Assembly (NCBI RefSeq): GCF_000255705.1
Contig: NZ_JH636447.1
Coordinates: forward strand, 110,823-146,749
Length of the DNA stretch: 35,927 bases
Source of the DNA: Zavarzinella formosa DSM 19928
GTDB lineage: Bacteria > Planctomycetota > Planctomycetia > Gemmatales > Gemmataceae
Direction of reading: 5' to 3'
How positions within the stretch are numbered: the first letter of the stretch is position 1; every line of letters begins with the position of its first letter. Under the pieces are notes generated by a model, which worked only from the letters and a program-made list of their open reading frames with translations, was not told where the DNA came from and did no database searches. The position numbers and the translations under genes were made by a program. Shown piece after piece: positions 29,801-35,463 of the stretch.

Positions 29801-31493
29801 GGCCGCCGCGACCGCAAGCCAAAACTTGACGGTCAAACTGCTCCCGCCGACCGGCACGGTCGCCAACAGCGGCCCCGTGACCGAGGGAAGCCTGGCCACG
29901 GTGAAACTGACCCCGGCCGATCCGACCCGGCCGTTGCATTATGCGTTCGACTTTGACAACGACGGGATCTTCGATCTGGGTGACGGGCTGACCTATGCCG
30001 GTTCCGTGGCCTCGAACAGTGCCACCTTGCCCGCCACCCTGACGGCCAACGGACCGGCCAGCCGGCCTGTGCGAATCCGGGTGATTGACGACAACAATCA
30101 ATTCACGGAATATTCGACGACGGTCAGCGTCGTCAATGCCGCGCCGACCGTCTCGATATCCTCTCCGGCGACGGCGCCGGTGGGCAAGCCTGTTCAGTTT
30201 ACGTTGTTCGGGAACGACCCGTCTCCGGTTGATGCCGCCGCGAACCTGACGTTCCGAATTGACTGGAACAACGATGGCGTGTTCGACGAAACAGTGGTCG
30301 GCCCGAGCGGAACGGTGGTGCCGCATACGTTCTCCGTGGCCGATGATGTCGAATTCTCCGTGATCGCCATCGATCAGGACGGCGGAAAAAGCGAGGCGGT
30401 CACGGCCTCCGTATATGTGGGCGACCCGCCTCCGGCCGTCCGCGGAACCGTGTCGATCGTCAAGGGGGACTTGGTGATCGTCGGGACCAAATACAACGAC
30501 CGGATTCACATCACTCCGGGGGGCACGCCCGGCAGCGTCATGGTGTCCGACAATGGCGTGATGTTCGGCCCTTATCTGCCGACCGGCATCATTCGGATCT
30601 CTGGCGGATATGGCAACGATGTGATCACCATTGACCGCCGGGTCACCGTGGCGGCGAGAATTGACGGCAGTTATGGCAACGATCTGATCCGGGGTGGCGC
30701 CGGGGGAGACACCCTGATCGGGAACATCGGCAACGACTCGCTGGACGGCGGGGCGGGGAACGACTCGCTGGACGGCGGCACGGGGAACGACACCCTGACG
30801 GGCGACGCGGGCATTGACACCTTCAACGGCGGGGCCGGAACGGATCTGCTGGTTGAATCGGCCGATGCCAGCATGATTCTGTCGCAGGGAACCGCACGAA
30901 TCAACGGGGCGTTGAGCATCGGCGCCGAAACGGACGTGCTTTACCGGACCACCATCGAAACGGCCGTCCTGACCGGCGGCGACGGCAACAACACCATCAA
31001 CGCCGCCGCGTTTTCCGGAAAGGTGACGCTCATCGGCGGGGCGGGCAACGACATCCTCACCGGTGGCGCCGGCAATGATGTGCTGATTGGCGGAACAGGC
31101 AATGACTTTCTGACTGGCAACAACGGCCGGGATCTGCTCATCGGCGGAATGGGAGCCGACAGTCTGGCCGGCGGGCTTGGCGATGACCTGCTCATCGCCG
31201 GTTCGACCATCCACGATGAAAACCTCGCGGCCATCGACGGAATCATGGCTGAATGGACCTCCGCCAGAGTCTACACGACCCGAATCGGCCAACTGACCGG
31301 CACGATCGCCAAGGGACTGAACAAGACATTTCTCCTGACAGCCGCAACCGTTCAAAACGACCATGTCACCGACATATTGGCCGGCGGCACGGGCGGATTG
31401 AACCGCGACTGGTTTGTCACTTCTTTGGGCGACGTGGTCACCGACCTGACGACCACGCCGAAAACAATCATTGAAACTCGAACCGATTTTTGA
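14832..31493 (+). CDS. Giant multidomain surface/secreted protein with beta-helix, LamG, Ig/PKD, RTX repeats and an embedded metzincin protease
   Basis: 5,553 residues from the ATG at 14832 (GGTGA upstream; an in-frame TTG two codons earlier is rejected). There is no classic signal peptide; it starts with a basic segment and the planctomycete leader 'LRLQELEDRSNPA' (about 36-48). In order: three modules opening 'TWDGGAGTFNW' or similar (from ~46, ~298 and ~689); a 'VTSTDDDGPGTLRDAI' beta-helix start (~957); LamG (~1147-1297); beta-helix; second LamG (~1631-1843); more beta-helix; about seven Ig/PKD-like repeats with 'VTDKDGG' ends (~2090-2750); RTX repeats; six to seven ~64-residue repeats (~3070-3496); degenerate and classic RTX repeats; a metzincin domain (~4196-4433); a PPC domain (~4450-4556); five more Ig/PKD units; C-terminal RTX repeats (~5200-5457) and a tail. 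RTX repeats bind calcium outside the cell, so it is probably exported and calcium-stabilised. The frame is intact throughout. Confidence 0.9.
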   Translation: MARRRTSVLSQMFRQRKNSADPIAKLFALKLRLQELEDRSNPAIVTWDGGAGTFNWTDPANWDTDRLPTADDDVVLATERAFVDITNSAAVTVKSLTSIQPLEVDVGASLNVLEDAALDNSIYVSGSFSTGGDVHLLPYDSADNRRGDIEQFGANGPVTVGQDLISQGFVADPNLHVLGNFTNRGSISSSLTVDGDFTQVSGGGISEYLNADGVTPPSPTLVITVGGTATLAGQLYVDFNTNKPVVTSADAFTILNASQVTGAFDSVILPMRRNQDFVTLDQSGASLALQGHDVSDAPVTWDGGAGTLNWGDAQNWDTDGLPGQYDTVVIGALGTPDPVVLNIGEAQIISLVTDQRLQINGDLNTRESEFNAGLDLGAYASLYVANNSLVLKDHSSLGDYASISDNSGDGIVINSGDTLTVGTGSRIDGNLHNSGTITGGYLFANGNDENTATGQIRLTDTGMFSQMDNAGIIAAPTMTFQGGVTNSGTITANAITAEALESSGQVTTDTLVLPYDRLEIDDGTVTAQTVDVQNSDLYLNSPGELHAASVTVARDAYISGDLTAPSVTVANNAFVNSELTTQSLVANNLIMESGSILRGRILGPVAGTDYLQVNVADKLTIFGGDLELRYAGGGYLPVAGDHFDVLTYGSKTGDFDKITVSQKRGVSLLTPAPGDTVYRFDAVTAPAGAVTWDGGAGTFNWFDAKNWDDDIVPGDLDDVVIPDLPGTPTIRIEPIQNSGMTNPTVSITNLTTNEALAIDWGTTVEVGHAPVFNSDVTLGTDSSLIIDNASSLDISKNLVIGTNSKVQLTAAGASLNVTASGKLAGEGTIKANVANAGTVSPGGWAADTARLTVDGNYTQASTGILAVELAGTDSQAANYDQLAVTGTASVDGTLTASFIHEYVALPNDVYTVLASPTIIGSFATVSVPQEGAANYLTTGTNASGFTLTGASVLNTYTVTSTDDDGPGTLRDAIATANATPGRTLIAFNIPGAGTHTIYLSSGGLPIIYASVIIAGETQPGYAGEPLIELNGSQDAINSALIFSSSSHSSVSGLVIDQFTGIAIGAYSGAGLRITGNRIGTAPSGDRFLPGTLAYLPGESVSTDRTGNLTGGSATGEYSYSSGKVGKDFSFDGSAGAGLDFSQGADTVQPTDAVTVETWVRSSIQQPGKWIIAKGADEDDAPSYGLTTGAAGGLLFQVTTADGTFASPDAGSALWDGAWHHVVGSYNRATGLARLIVDGTEVGTGTPGSGLIKYGLAKSDDLVLGNSPGDTDSPFQGDLDELSIYGRELSSEEIQTIISRANGGKAKGFGNGSGIFLFDVSSAFVGDIGIQNQNLISDNQGTGIFYSGMNGLTIQNNLIGTDRTGTQDYHNAGDAQIQSYGNPSSNILIGGPAVSQRNVIVTGNGVSDGVSNGRGIYMEYSSNVEISNNYIATNITGTKSLGTQATDIYAFSVNGLRIGRPHAGNLMSGAMGYNEFEISTIQDFVVQGNTFGYLADRFLQPTDGNITFNGTPGFLLGGSDYGDGNSGRGDASFFNADGGSVLGNSFTIVNMAGGSKNVVVGGTHVAEQNTLSYLTLTDLDTTGNKIYGNQIFQLQAINGAHDNQIGGSLPGQGNTIQYLSLGSPGNNRPSLIETWLPGDGNASDSNDQYTGFSGTTYGSLTYAPGIHNQGFLFAGSGGIVEHPSPYEDRTAGIDAWVRLDQLPAVGTNATILTQNNPGASEDYGLYVTNDGGVPKLRLRWTYQGTAYAVDSDAIPLLDGQIHHVAVSFDGTTVTFYHNGQILSSAPQPAAQDRLSVGGLYRVGASARDANTGEISEPFIGLIDEPATYIDYNGDTLDESMVKDIYNDRGVDKGGDGTRANTVQGNTIIHDADISESPENIIGGSGVGEGNLFQGHLNINSPASQHNIVQGNVFQATTFGFSQTGVFISVGAKNNTVGGTAPGDGNVFHIDRYGVVVDEQFGGNTSGNSIIGNTYPIAFPGSVPIVLQDGGNNSEPVPTLDFVLGGDNGLISGSVIGDPSTDYRIDINGGPASDPYSLNFGSFVVHTDSTGAVAFKHNIPSSVPFGSVLAISSTNLTTGNTSAFTGAKTAVAAILLGIPARAKEGDHIELTAFTSASTPQNGLAYNWTILKDGQPYQSDSDEQTLHPTTAGIVFTPDDNGVYTVSLEITTLNGMKATLGPIDIPVSNQLPNGEYTQVVHTTAAGTPVTFQGTATDPGKLDQSSLTYAWEVRAGTPTGPMVFTGTGPEITFTPTLGNLHFVTMIVTDKDGGVERMPARVLDVTGGDSVASIVVTPDGPEGAPVRAHAQLSDLVRSQAVTYTWSVLKDGAPYSSFTIPSDGWMEFVPDDNGVYQVGLTLTVAGAASAAVPKIVVVSNERPTPSIKGISNQISLGQTVNALADVVDPGKADTATPDKMSLLWQWKRIDSPGVQPVQSGTDTQFPITPTDPGIYELSLTATDKDGGSKRIDKLVRVVGDQLTVSLGIPAGPFVQGSSYSLTPTVTGGAGPYQSAWTITDRFGRTVASSTAGDYTSVLAAFSFLPPSPGSYTLRLLVRSQSGLTGLIEGHVNVANAPPLASLAVDPADAPYQEGKAIHVKLTTKDPGGASPVFVQWQVNGSPVTNPGKDPTVYVFTPPDNGSYVVSAVVSDPDGGVTTAQLNLNVANVAPTVDPLPDVSVTSKDTKIVFSAKAADPGINDTFTYAWTATRNGISLPGGSAATFSVPITTAGTFLVRVTVTDKDGGATTRSIAFVLGSNAADTIKVTPAMFASAPADRYAVFARAGNDRVSVDPAFAFPVYIDGGEGNDTIVGGAKGDVLVAGPGNNSVSGGAGDDTIYGGGSDTLDGGAGVGDRLIPHFSNITLLDPDGATVSLEQAPTGVTLDLGQQAGQHQPVFVFNNIASYITMTGVFDAIEGSPYQDSLTTSIANTSLLGGGGDDHLASTIASGVILDGGDGNDQLTVGGTNNTITGGDGNDQISVSGSGNTVTGDGGDNTIILNPGTDGGVVGGGDGNNTIIGNGVTDTTILGGDGDDTIDLDSSSGTQIETTPTAPADPSSPSDPLGGGLVFGRGLPGSKRTDVNLNATEDISIFGSDTHKMIVSARQSGNVDVFATGRDDVTFDSVTAGTINTDAFGAARDLAPDEQSTVIVRTSTDVSVFGSAQRPTTLTASDSDRVTVYAGPADVIELDNVRETDVRTGVLGDDSPSADKTTVNVKTSNDVRVFGTDDQPLKVAVSDSDSVDVFGGSGLDVSFDKVTASAVVVDTFGAAAPQPGLAKVAVQNSDGVGVFGTNDRDLQVTADNSSNVDVFGGDGASVTYQQVAGGSVTINELGASRPGASRPTVVVTGSQDVSLFGSDAQSPEFSADHSTNIDVFGGSGTDVNFDTVTGGKIVIDSLGSLLPQTGDAHVNLSASQDVSVFGGTNRTMTVNATGVSKNIVVFAQDTDLVSFDHVSGGIIVVDSLGLPLPSARNEGVTITDADTIRLFGIGDAANQVNITNSTDIQAFAGGGDDSLTVTGGSDVEAAGDAGNDTLTVNSGDNIIVYGGDGADVFHMDGGVSAIAVGGAGDDQFNISGGDSPIVFGGLDQNSYVITGGTNPYAIGGNSGEHFTVTGGNNAAVSAGGGDDTITASGNPDNFTGVTALDGSDGNDVTTISDNLNDVYAFGADGDDQLTATAGLRVNLYGEDGNDTTSFLAGSQLRASGGAGNDTMTTSSSGDNILLIGGNDADNIQVNAGQTVTAYGLDGADTINVADGNDVEAIGGADADTLSIAGGTGISAFGESGDDNLSVSGGTSLLLAGGAGSDQLTVVGGANVLAFGETGTDTLTASGGSKVTLSGGDGQDTLSSTTSEAELYGDDSDDTYKLQLTPTPLDLRIHELLVLPDGSFEAPSRGSDTIDLSGITGVGATLDLGQPGDDTLPDGGLQSVVPGRLRVALFGTFENIIGTDSADFLQGDAADNHIQGNGGNDTIIGLAGNDTLEGGAGDDTLNGGAGNDQYPFNDTPAVVGGPRLSLGSDTIIEPSDTDEDSLDFSQFGSAVTVDLSSTTTQTVAPNLAITLDNASGIEDVAGSDFDDSLSGNARDNRLTGGKGNDTLAGRAGNDTYVFAGSQLGSDTVNEVSDQDSDTLDFAEFDGPANVNLSLTTPQVFGPDLTLTLGDGEGLENVVGTGYSDSITGNDRDNHLTGGGGADTIRGGAGNDYLQAGFTQVVFLDFVSGTDAARGDYVYTIAEQNAILANLNAKFAGFDYVFTNDRDAAKLATEATGGEFDTLVFNAGPGGGVGGEADEIDFRNLRHTNTGSVNIQPLLSYLDGVPGDREALIINLTATVAAHEIGHMAGLRHADSFGPIGSGIPARVDPTLYFPTYVGPMQADESQLHVMASPLAVGSTIADAAQDTFFGEREDIKLAFNEVGRTIFETNTDGDSHDSAATAEPLGVLPSLTVPNTLRGESQNAGKQFNVSALAVIGHVVVTNGVSEQDVYSLTGKAGDLMNFELISESLNPSRGQPFDGVLTLRDAAGNVIATNDDEYEGTRDASIIDAKLPADGVYFIEVAPYFNGDGGRYELFMSRFATGVASRATGDDLAGGSGSDTSVGGLGDDIFRKSDSLASDLDVFLGGGGQNILDETGGADGGHDTLANITFVKAASIAPVAGQSSMTFNLTEGNLFEHQTPFTIADGDSLTYRIMPDGGNPLPSGIGVDNNGLVRWLPSRGGDFSATVIATDSLGESATYQMTFHVADVAPVVTATGASHVQEGKTWTGSGQFTDPGVNVWTATVDYGDGQGAQPVALSADGKFKLSHLYPNSGVKTVTVRVFDGILTGQTTLQVTVDNVNPNGVLTNSGPITQGQPLSVSVGNLTDPSPADLAGLTFSYDFDNDGTPDVVGSTQTTMVVPANKLPAGHSTATIRVRVSDPDGGFTDLFTQASVYNVAPSVTTGTGQTVVAGNTVHLSASASDPGNDIVSRTWTITNTATNAIVATGSGDTFDYVPAKAGNFVATIAVKDAFGAAATASQNLTVKLLPPTGTVANSGPVTEGSLATVKLTPADPTRPLHYAFDFDNDGIFDLGDGLTYAGSVASNSATLPATLTANGPASRPVRIRVIDDNNQFTEYSTTVSVVNAAPTVSISSPATAPVGKPVQFTLFGNDPSPVDAAANLTFRIDWNNDGVFDETVVGPSGTVVPHTFSVADDVEFSVIAIDQDGGKSEAVTASVYVGDPPPAVRGTVSIVKGDLVIVGTKYNDRIHITPGGTPGSVMVSDNGVMFGPYLPTGIIRISGGYGNDVITIDRRVTVAARIDGSYGNDLIRGGAGGDTLIGNIGNDSLDGGAGNDSLDGGTGNDTLTGDAGIDTFNGGAGTDLLVESADASMILSQGTARINGALSIGAETDVLYRTTIETAVLTGGDGNNTINAAAFSGKVTLIGGAGNDILTGGAGNDVLIGGTGNDFLTGNNGRDLLIGGMGADSLAGGLGDDLLIAGSTIHDENLAAIDGIMAEWTSARVYTTRIGQLTGTIAKGLNKTFLLTAATVQNDHVTDILAGGTGGLNRDWFVTSLGDVVTDLTTTPKTIIETRTDF
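24039..25320 (+). repeat. Six to seven ~64-residue repeats inside the giant protein
   Basis: Residues ~3070-3496 contain a repeat with the pattern: beta strand, then Ser/Asn-x-Asp-Val-Ser-Val-Phe-Gly; about 12 residues; Ser-x-Asn-Val-Asp-Val-Phe-Gly-Gly; then Val-x-Phe-Asp-x-Val-Thr-x-Gly; and Val-Ile-Asp-Ser-Leu-Gly plus a Pro-rich link. Clear examples are 'SQDVSLFGSD', 'STNIDVFGGSGTDVNFDTVT' and 'IVIDSLGS'. Copies differ enough at DNA level that this is an old protein repeat, not a recent tandem duplication. It is distinct from the RTX nonapeptides on both sides. Confidence 0.7.
27420..28130 (+). other. Metzincin-type zinc metalloprotease domain within the giant protein
   Basis: The sequence 'AAHEIGHMAGLRH' fits the metzincin zinc site His-Glu-x-x-His-x-x-Gly-x-x-His exactly: His4319, Glu4320 (general base), His4323, Gly4326, His4329. 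A 'LHVMASP' segment with Met4367, 38 residues after the third His, is a good candidate for the Met-turn. The preceding ~120 residues alternate strand and helix as in an N-terminal protease subdomain. A PPC domain follows, as often seen after extracellular peptidases. Activity and substrate are inference. Confidence 0.8.
30600..31200 (+). repeat. C-terminal RTX (hemolysin-type) calcium-binding repeats
   Basis: Nonapeptides of the Gly-Gly-x-Gly-x-Asp-x-Leu-x type, for example 'GGAGGDTLIGNIGNDSLDGG' and 'GGAGNDILTGGAGNDVLIGG'. They form calcium-bound beta-rolls in exported proteins. Similar blocks occur around 23,220-23,930 and 26,640-27,420. They are followed by a ~97-residue C-terminal tail that resembles ends of other planctomycete giants; no known anchor signal is seen. 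Confidence 0.85.
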
Positions 31494-32111
31494 GATGACT
31501 TTCAGTAACCATCTTCCCGGATCAGTGATTTTAATTCGTCTCGTTCTATCCGGAGCGACAAGACGGCTATTGAACTTTTTGTCGTTGGCGTCCGCGACCG
31601 GGAAGTCCGGCGGCGTCGTCTGGATGACAGCAATGCTTTCTCAGATTGATTTTTCGCCCCACTTCCGCACAAGCGACCGAAGTTCCGGACGCGACGAATC
31701 GTGTCCCTGATCGCGCGGAACCCGGCCCGGCGGCAGACACCGGCTGCGGGATCGAGTTCTCTGATTCATGAGTTACCCGGCGGCCAGTGCGGCTGAGCTT
31801 TATCTGTCAAGCCGTGGGTGGTTCGATGATTCGCTGTTCACTTTGGTCGTTCATGGGAGTTGCGGCCCTCGTCACCCGTGCATCGCAGGGTTGCCCTTTG
31901 ACGATCACTCGCGACTCCATGTCTGCGCCGCTTGCTCTGACCGCGTAGTTGTCGGGCGAGTGAACGCGGCGGAAGAGTGTGCTTTTCTCCGCGACCGGGT
32001 ACAAAACAACCGGGACGCCCGCCAGATCGAGCGCCGCTTTAAGTGACCGCCGAGGCCTGACCCGGCGCCACGGCAAGCGACGGCCGGTGTTCACCCGAGG
32101 ATAAACCGAAC
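31494..32111. other. 618-base gap after the giant gene
   Basis: No firmly supportable gene. The first ~300 bases show no coding pattern and no clear terminator stem. The second part contains the doubtful minus-strand frame listed separately. The end provides GAGGAT, a weak ribosome site about 11 bases before the glycosidase ATG. Confidence 0.4.
31807..32094 (-). pseudogene. Doubtful small coding fragment, unknown
   Basis: A minus-strand frame of up to 95 codons (GTG start) whose third codon positions are mostly G or C, as in true genes here, ending with a normal stop. The best part is 'LAGVPVVLYPVAEKSTLFRR'. I do not recognise it, there is no ribosome site at the start, and a plus-strand frame covers the same bases. 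It could be a small hypothetical gene, a fragment of a lost gene, or chance. Confidence 0.2.
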
Positions 32112-33446
32112 ATGAAAAAATGGCGTGGCGGGCTGGTCGCCCTTCTGGGCGCGACCGCAGTGCTGGGTGCGATCCTGATCATTTTCGCCCGGCGGCCAGC
32201 AATGCCGGTTCGCGAACAAGTTATCGCGCAGGCCCCGGAATCATCTCCGGAAAAAAACGAGAAGGGTGTTGACTGCTCGACTCTCAATGGAAAAGTGCTG
32301 TGCGGCTACCAGGGATGGCACGCGGCGGAAGGGGACGGCTGCGGGCGAGGATGGTATCACTGGACTGGAAAGAATGGGTTCAAGCCGGGCAGCGCCAACG
32401 TCGATCTGTGGCCCGACGTCAGCGAACTCGATCCCGACGAGCGTTACGCGACGCCATTCAAGACCAAGGATGGAAAGGCCGCCGAGGTCTACAGCGCCTT
32501 CAATGCCAAGACGGTGCATCGGCATTTCAAGTGGATGCGGGACTATGGGATCGACGGCGTATTCGTCCAGCGATTTTCGGTCGAGGTCTCAAACCCGCCC
32601 GGATTGAGGCAATTCAACGCGGTGCTCGAACATTGCCGGGAGGGGGCGAACAAACACGGGCGCACTTTTGCGGTCATGTACGATCTCTCGGGGATGCGCG
32701 CTGGTCAGATGGGCAAGGTGATGGACGACTGGAGGCTCCTCAGCGAAAAGATGCAAATCGCGAAAGACCCGGCGTATCTGCATCATCACGGCAAGCCCGT
32801 CGTGGCGGTGTGGGGCCTCGGCTTCAGCGACGGGCGGAAATACACGTTGAAGGAAGGACTCGAATTGGTGGCGTTCTTGAAGAGCAAAGCCGGCGGCGAA
32901 TGCACGGTGATGCTGGGGGTGCCGACCCACTGGCGCACGCTGGATCGCGACGCGGTGAGCGACAAAGCGCTTCACGAATTGATCTCAATGGCGGACATCG
33001 TGAGTCCGTGGACGGTGGGGCGATACGATACGCCGGAACTGGCGGAGAATTACGCCCGGCAGACAATGAAACCGGACATCGCCTGGTGCAAAGAACGGGA
33101 GAAGGATTATCTGCCCGTCGTTTTTCCGGGCTTCAGCTGGCACAATCAGAACTCCAAATCCCCCGTGAATTCGATCCCGCGCCGGGGCGGGAAGTTCCTC
33201 TGGTCCCAATTCGTCGCTTCGAAGCGGGCCGGGGCAACGATGGTCTACCTGGCCATGTTTGACGAAGTGGACGAAGGCACGGCGATCTACAAATGCACGA
33301 ATGACGTGCCGGTGGGGGAATCGACCTTCTTGAGTTTTGAAGGTTTGCCGAGCGATTTCTATTTGAAGCTCGTCGGGGCGGGGAGCAACATGATCCGCGG
33401 TGATCTCCCGCCGACGGAAGAAATGCCGATACTGGACAGGCCATAG
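32112..33446 (+). CDS. Glycoside hydrolase family 71/99-like protein, membrane-anchored or secreted
   Basis: 444 residues. The N-terminus 'MKKWRGGLVALLGATAVLGA' plus further hydrophobic residues (TM about 7-26) is an uncleaved anchor or signal peptide. The remainder (about 57-425) matches the GH71/99-like family: 'LCGYQGWHAAEGDGCGRGW' as the first strand region, 'DLWPDVSELDPDERYATPF', 'HFKWMRDYGIDGVFVQRF' (a typical TIM-barrel segment of the family), 'MYDLSGM', 'KPVVAVWGLGF', 'DIVSPWTVGRY' and 'VVFPGFSWHN'. Family members include endo-mannosidases (GH99) and fungal alpha-1,3-glucanases (GH71), while many bacterial ones are loosely annotated as xylosidase/arabinosidase. The substrate is not assignable here, but action on an extracytoplasmic glycan is likely. 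It follows the giant gene on the same strand after 618 bases, too far to assume co-transcription, and converges on the DUF1559 gene. Confidence 0.85.
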   Translation: MKKWRGGLVALLGATAVLGAILIIFARRPAMPVREQVIAQAPESSPEKNEKGVDCSTLNGKVLCGYQGWHAAEGDGCGRGWYHWTGKNGFKPGSANVDLWPDVSELDPDERYATPFKTKDGKAAEVYSAFNAKTVHRHFKWMRDYGIDGVFVQRFSVEVSNPPGLRQFNAVLEHCREGANKHGRTFAVMYDLSGMRAGQMGKVMDDWRLLSEKMQIAKDPAYLHHHGKPVVAVWGLGFSDGRKYTLKEGLELVAFLKSKAGGECTVMLGVPTHWRTLDRDAVSDKALHELISMADIVSPWTVGRYDTPELAENYARQTMKPDIAWCKEREKDYLPVVFPGFSWHNQNSKSPVNSIPRRGGKFLWSQFVASKRAGATMVYLAMFDEVDEGTAIYKCTNDVPVGESTFLSFEGLPSDFYLKLVGAGSNMIRGDLPPTEEMPILDRP

Positions 33447-33663
33447 AAATTGGCGAAGCGGGCGGGAATCCGGCTCAGGTTTTGCGCGCGGTCGCCGTCT
33501 CGTAACGATGCTTGGAAATTCCATTCCCGCTTTGCCAGGCCCGAAACTTAACCGTTTGCCCCCGGCGCTGTCCGTGGTATCGAATGTTCGGGCGATGGCC
33601 GACGGCCCCGCTGAGTGGCGCCCCGCCGGCGTGGCCGTGACAGGGCCGGTTCCATCGACTCGC

Positions 33664-34653
33664 TTAATTGTTGCCGAGCGTCTCGCCGCCGTTCCGCGTG
33701 CCGAGGGCCTTCCAGGTCGCCAGGTTGATGCCGTTCGTCACAAACCGCACGGACCCGTCGCCCATCAGGGCGTTCACGCCGCCGGTGTGCTTGCTGGAGT
33801 ATCCGAACTCGACCTTCTTCTTCTCGGCGACACTCGTGTCCAGAGCCTTGTAGTTCGGCGGCACGGCCGTCGTGCCGAGGAACTCGGAATAATCCCATTG
33901 GTCGTCGATCGTGTCGCTGCCGAAGCACCAGTGGTCCTTGCGGGACTCGTTGTCCGTCTCGGCCGCCGGGTAAGTTCCGAAGTACGTCGATTCCGGAACG
34001 GCCTCGGCGACCATCACCGTGTTCGACAGGCCGTCCGTCACGCCGGCGAACCGGACTCGGTCCACGAGCAGGAACATGCCGTCGCCGGCCTTGAAGGTGG
34101 TGCTCGCGACTTCGTCGTCGATCAGGGTGCCCGAACAGTTGGCGATGTACGTGGAGGGCACTCGCTTGGCGACCTTCCAGCCGGCCCGAGAGGTGTCCGG
34201 GGTCTGCATGGGGAGGCCGGCGGACGGGCACTGGAACACGGACAGGTAGGTTTCGCACGCCGCGATGTTCCGCTCGGTCACGCTCGTGGAAGTGATCGAA
34301 GCGCTGGCGTAAGGCGTGCTCGCGGCCCAGTTCGCGTTGAGGACGTTCTCCGGTTGCAACGAAAGCGCCGCGTCGATCGCGGACTGTTCGAGGTGAGCCG
34401 GGATGAACGCATTCCACCCGGCTCCGTTGACCGTGGTGCCGTATCCTTCCAAGCCGGGCGGCAGGGTTTCTTGGACGCCGTGGAAGTTGTGCAAGGCGAG
34501 GCCGATCTGTTTCAGGTTGTTCGTGCATTTCATCCGGTTGGCCGCCTCCCGGACTTTCTGGACGGCCGGCAGCAGCAGGCCGATCAGGATGGCGATGATG
34601 GCGATCACCACCAGTAATTCGATCAGTGTGAACGCGGTGCGGGAACGAGTCAT
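33664..34653 (-). CDS. DUF1559 protein with prepilin-type N-terminus
   Basis: 329 residues of the planctomycete-expanded DUF1559 (SBP_bac_10-like) family. The start '[20 protein letters not shown]' is a type IV pilin/pseudopilin leader: cleavage expected between Ala7 and Phe8 with the conserved Glu at +5, then a ~20-residue hydrophobic helix. '[20 protein letters not shown]' after it is diagnostic of DUF1559, and the C-terminal '[17 protein letters not shown]' is the His-x9-Asp-Gly box. The role is unknown; planctomycetes carry many copies and they are thought to be exported, pilin-like proteins. ATG 34653 is set by GGAG nine bases upstream. It lies 51 bases after the lipoprotein gene, a pairing often seen in this group, and probably shares its promoter. 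Confidence 0.95.
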   Translation of the reverse strand: MTRSRTAFTLIELLVVIAIIAILIGLLLPAVQKVREAANRMKCTNNLKQIGLALHNFHGVQETLPPGLEGYGTTVNGAGWNAFIPAHLEQSAIDAALSLQPENVLNANWAASTPYASASITSTSVTERNIAACETYLSVFQCPSAGLPMQTPDTSRAGWKVAKRVPSTYIANCSGTLIDDEVASTTFKAGDGMFLLVDRVRFAGVTDGLSNTVMVAEAVPESTYFGTYPAAETDNESRKDHWCFGSDTIDDQWDYSEFLGTTAVPPNYKALDTSVAEKKKVEFGYSSKHTGGVNALMGDGSVRFVTNGINLATWKALGTRNGGETLGNN

Positions 34654-34704
34654 GTCAGACGCTCCAAATAAGGGTTTGATGAAGTCGAGTTTTGATGAAT
34701 CGGG

Positions 34705-35184
34705 TTACTTGTAAGAAGCCGACGGCAGGGGCGGCGGAGGCATGCCGACCGTCTTCAGGGCGAGGTCCAGGGTCGTCGCCGGGGACTGAAGAGTGGCGGA
34801 AATCCCGGACGAGGCCGGGTCGAGATACGGCGCGGGGAGCGTCTCGCGGGCGCCGCCTTCGCCGGGCTTGGCGTCCGGTTGGGGCTGGCCCTTCGCATCC
34901 AAGATGCGGGAGAACGCGAGGCGGTAATCACCGGGAACAAAACCGGAGGTCGCGTCGCCGGTGACGACAAACTCGCCCTTCTCGTCGGTGACGGCCCGGC
35001 CGAAGTTGTTCGCCCCCAAGGCGGCGTTCGTATCGGCCGGCCAGAAGCCGACGATGACACCGGCCGCCGGCTTGCCGTCAACAGTCACGACGCCCTTCAC
35101 CGACACGTGGGGGGCGTTCCGGGAACAGCCGGCATTTAGCCCGATGATCCCGAGGCAGAACAGACAGAGGATAAATTTCCGCAT
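34705..35184 (-). CDS. Small lipoprotein with a carboxypeptidase-regulatory/transthyretin-like fold
   Basis: 159 residues from the ATG at 35184, preceded by AGAAGG at proper spacing; a longer frame to 35229 runs into the palindrome and is rejected. The N-terminus 'MRKFILCLFCLGIIGLNAGC' is a lipoprotein signal with lipobox Leu-Asn-Ala-Gly-Cys, so Cys20 would be lipidated. The mature part starts 'VKGVVTVDGKPAAGVIVGFW' and continues 'GRAVTDEKGEFVVTG', the pattern of carboxypeptidase-regulatory-like beta-sandwich domains (Val-x-Gly-x-Val-Thr-x-Asp-Gly-x-Pro ... Thr-Asp-x-x-Gly-x-Phe). Function unknown. It is the first gene of a pair with the DUF1559 gene and is divergent from the GntR-type regulator, which may control it. 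Confidence 0.85.
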   Translation of the reverse strand: MRKFILCLFCLGIIGLNAGCSRNAPHVSVKGVVTVDGKPAAGVIVGFWPADTNAALGANNFGRAVTDEKGEFVVTGDATSGFVPGDYRLAFSRILDAKGQPQPDAKPGEGGARETLPAPYLDPASSGISATLQSPATTLDLALKTVGMPPPPLPSASYK

Positions 35185-35196
35185 CGTTGCCCTTCT

Positions 35197-35212
35197 TCTG
35201 TCATATGACAGA
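35197..35212. promoter_or_regulatory. Perfect 16-bp palindrome, candidate operator
   Basis: TCTGTCATATGACAGA is its own reverse complement over all 16 bases and lies 12 bases before the lipoprotein ATG, inside the AT-rich 279-base region shared with the divergent GntR-type gene. The position would let a bound dimer block transcription or translation start of the lipoprotein-DUF1559 pair. The binder is not known; the adjacent regulator is the obvious candidate. Confidence 0.5.
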
Positions 35213-35463
35213 TAGAACACTTTCGACAAATCTGTTTTACCTGTCCTGCAACGGTCTGTCTACGGAAAGAATGTTAATATTTGAAGTATATTTCTTCACA
35301 TTTTATGACGAAATGCCGTGATTGACGCATGAGGAACCAGTGGAAAGCTGTTCCATGAAGAGTCGGTGAATACTGCAAGCAGATTGAATTTAACATAGAA
35401 CAGAACCAAGTAAATCTGTAATCTGTGATAGATCAGAATTCCTCCCCCTTGATGGTGGATTTG

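Noticed and set aside
29157-31364. 735-codon and similar long minus-strand frames (also 22308-24122 and 25941-27680) inside the giant gene
   Set aside because: They are antisense to recognisable RTX, PKD and protease sequence; the repetitive 'VVARPA/AGDRVV' type content is the complement of Gly-Asp rich repeats.
31768-32046. Plus-strand 92-codon frame after the giant gene
   Set aside because: No ribosome site, poor third-position GC for this genome, no recognisable domain; the minus strand looks slightly better and even that is doubtful.
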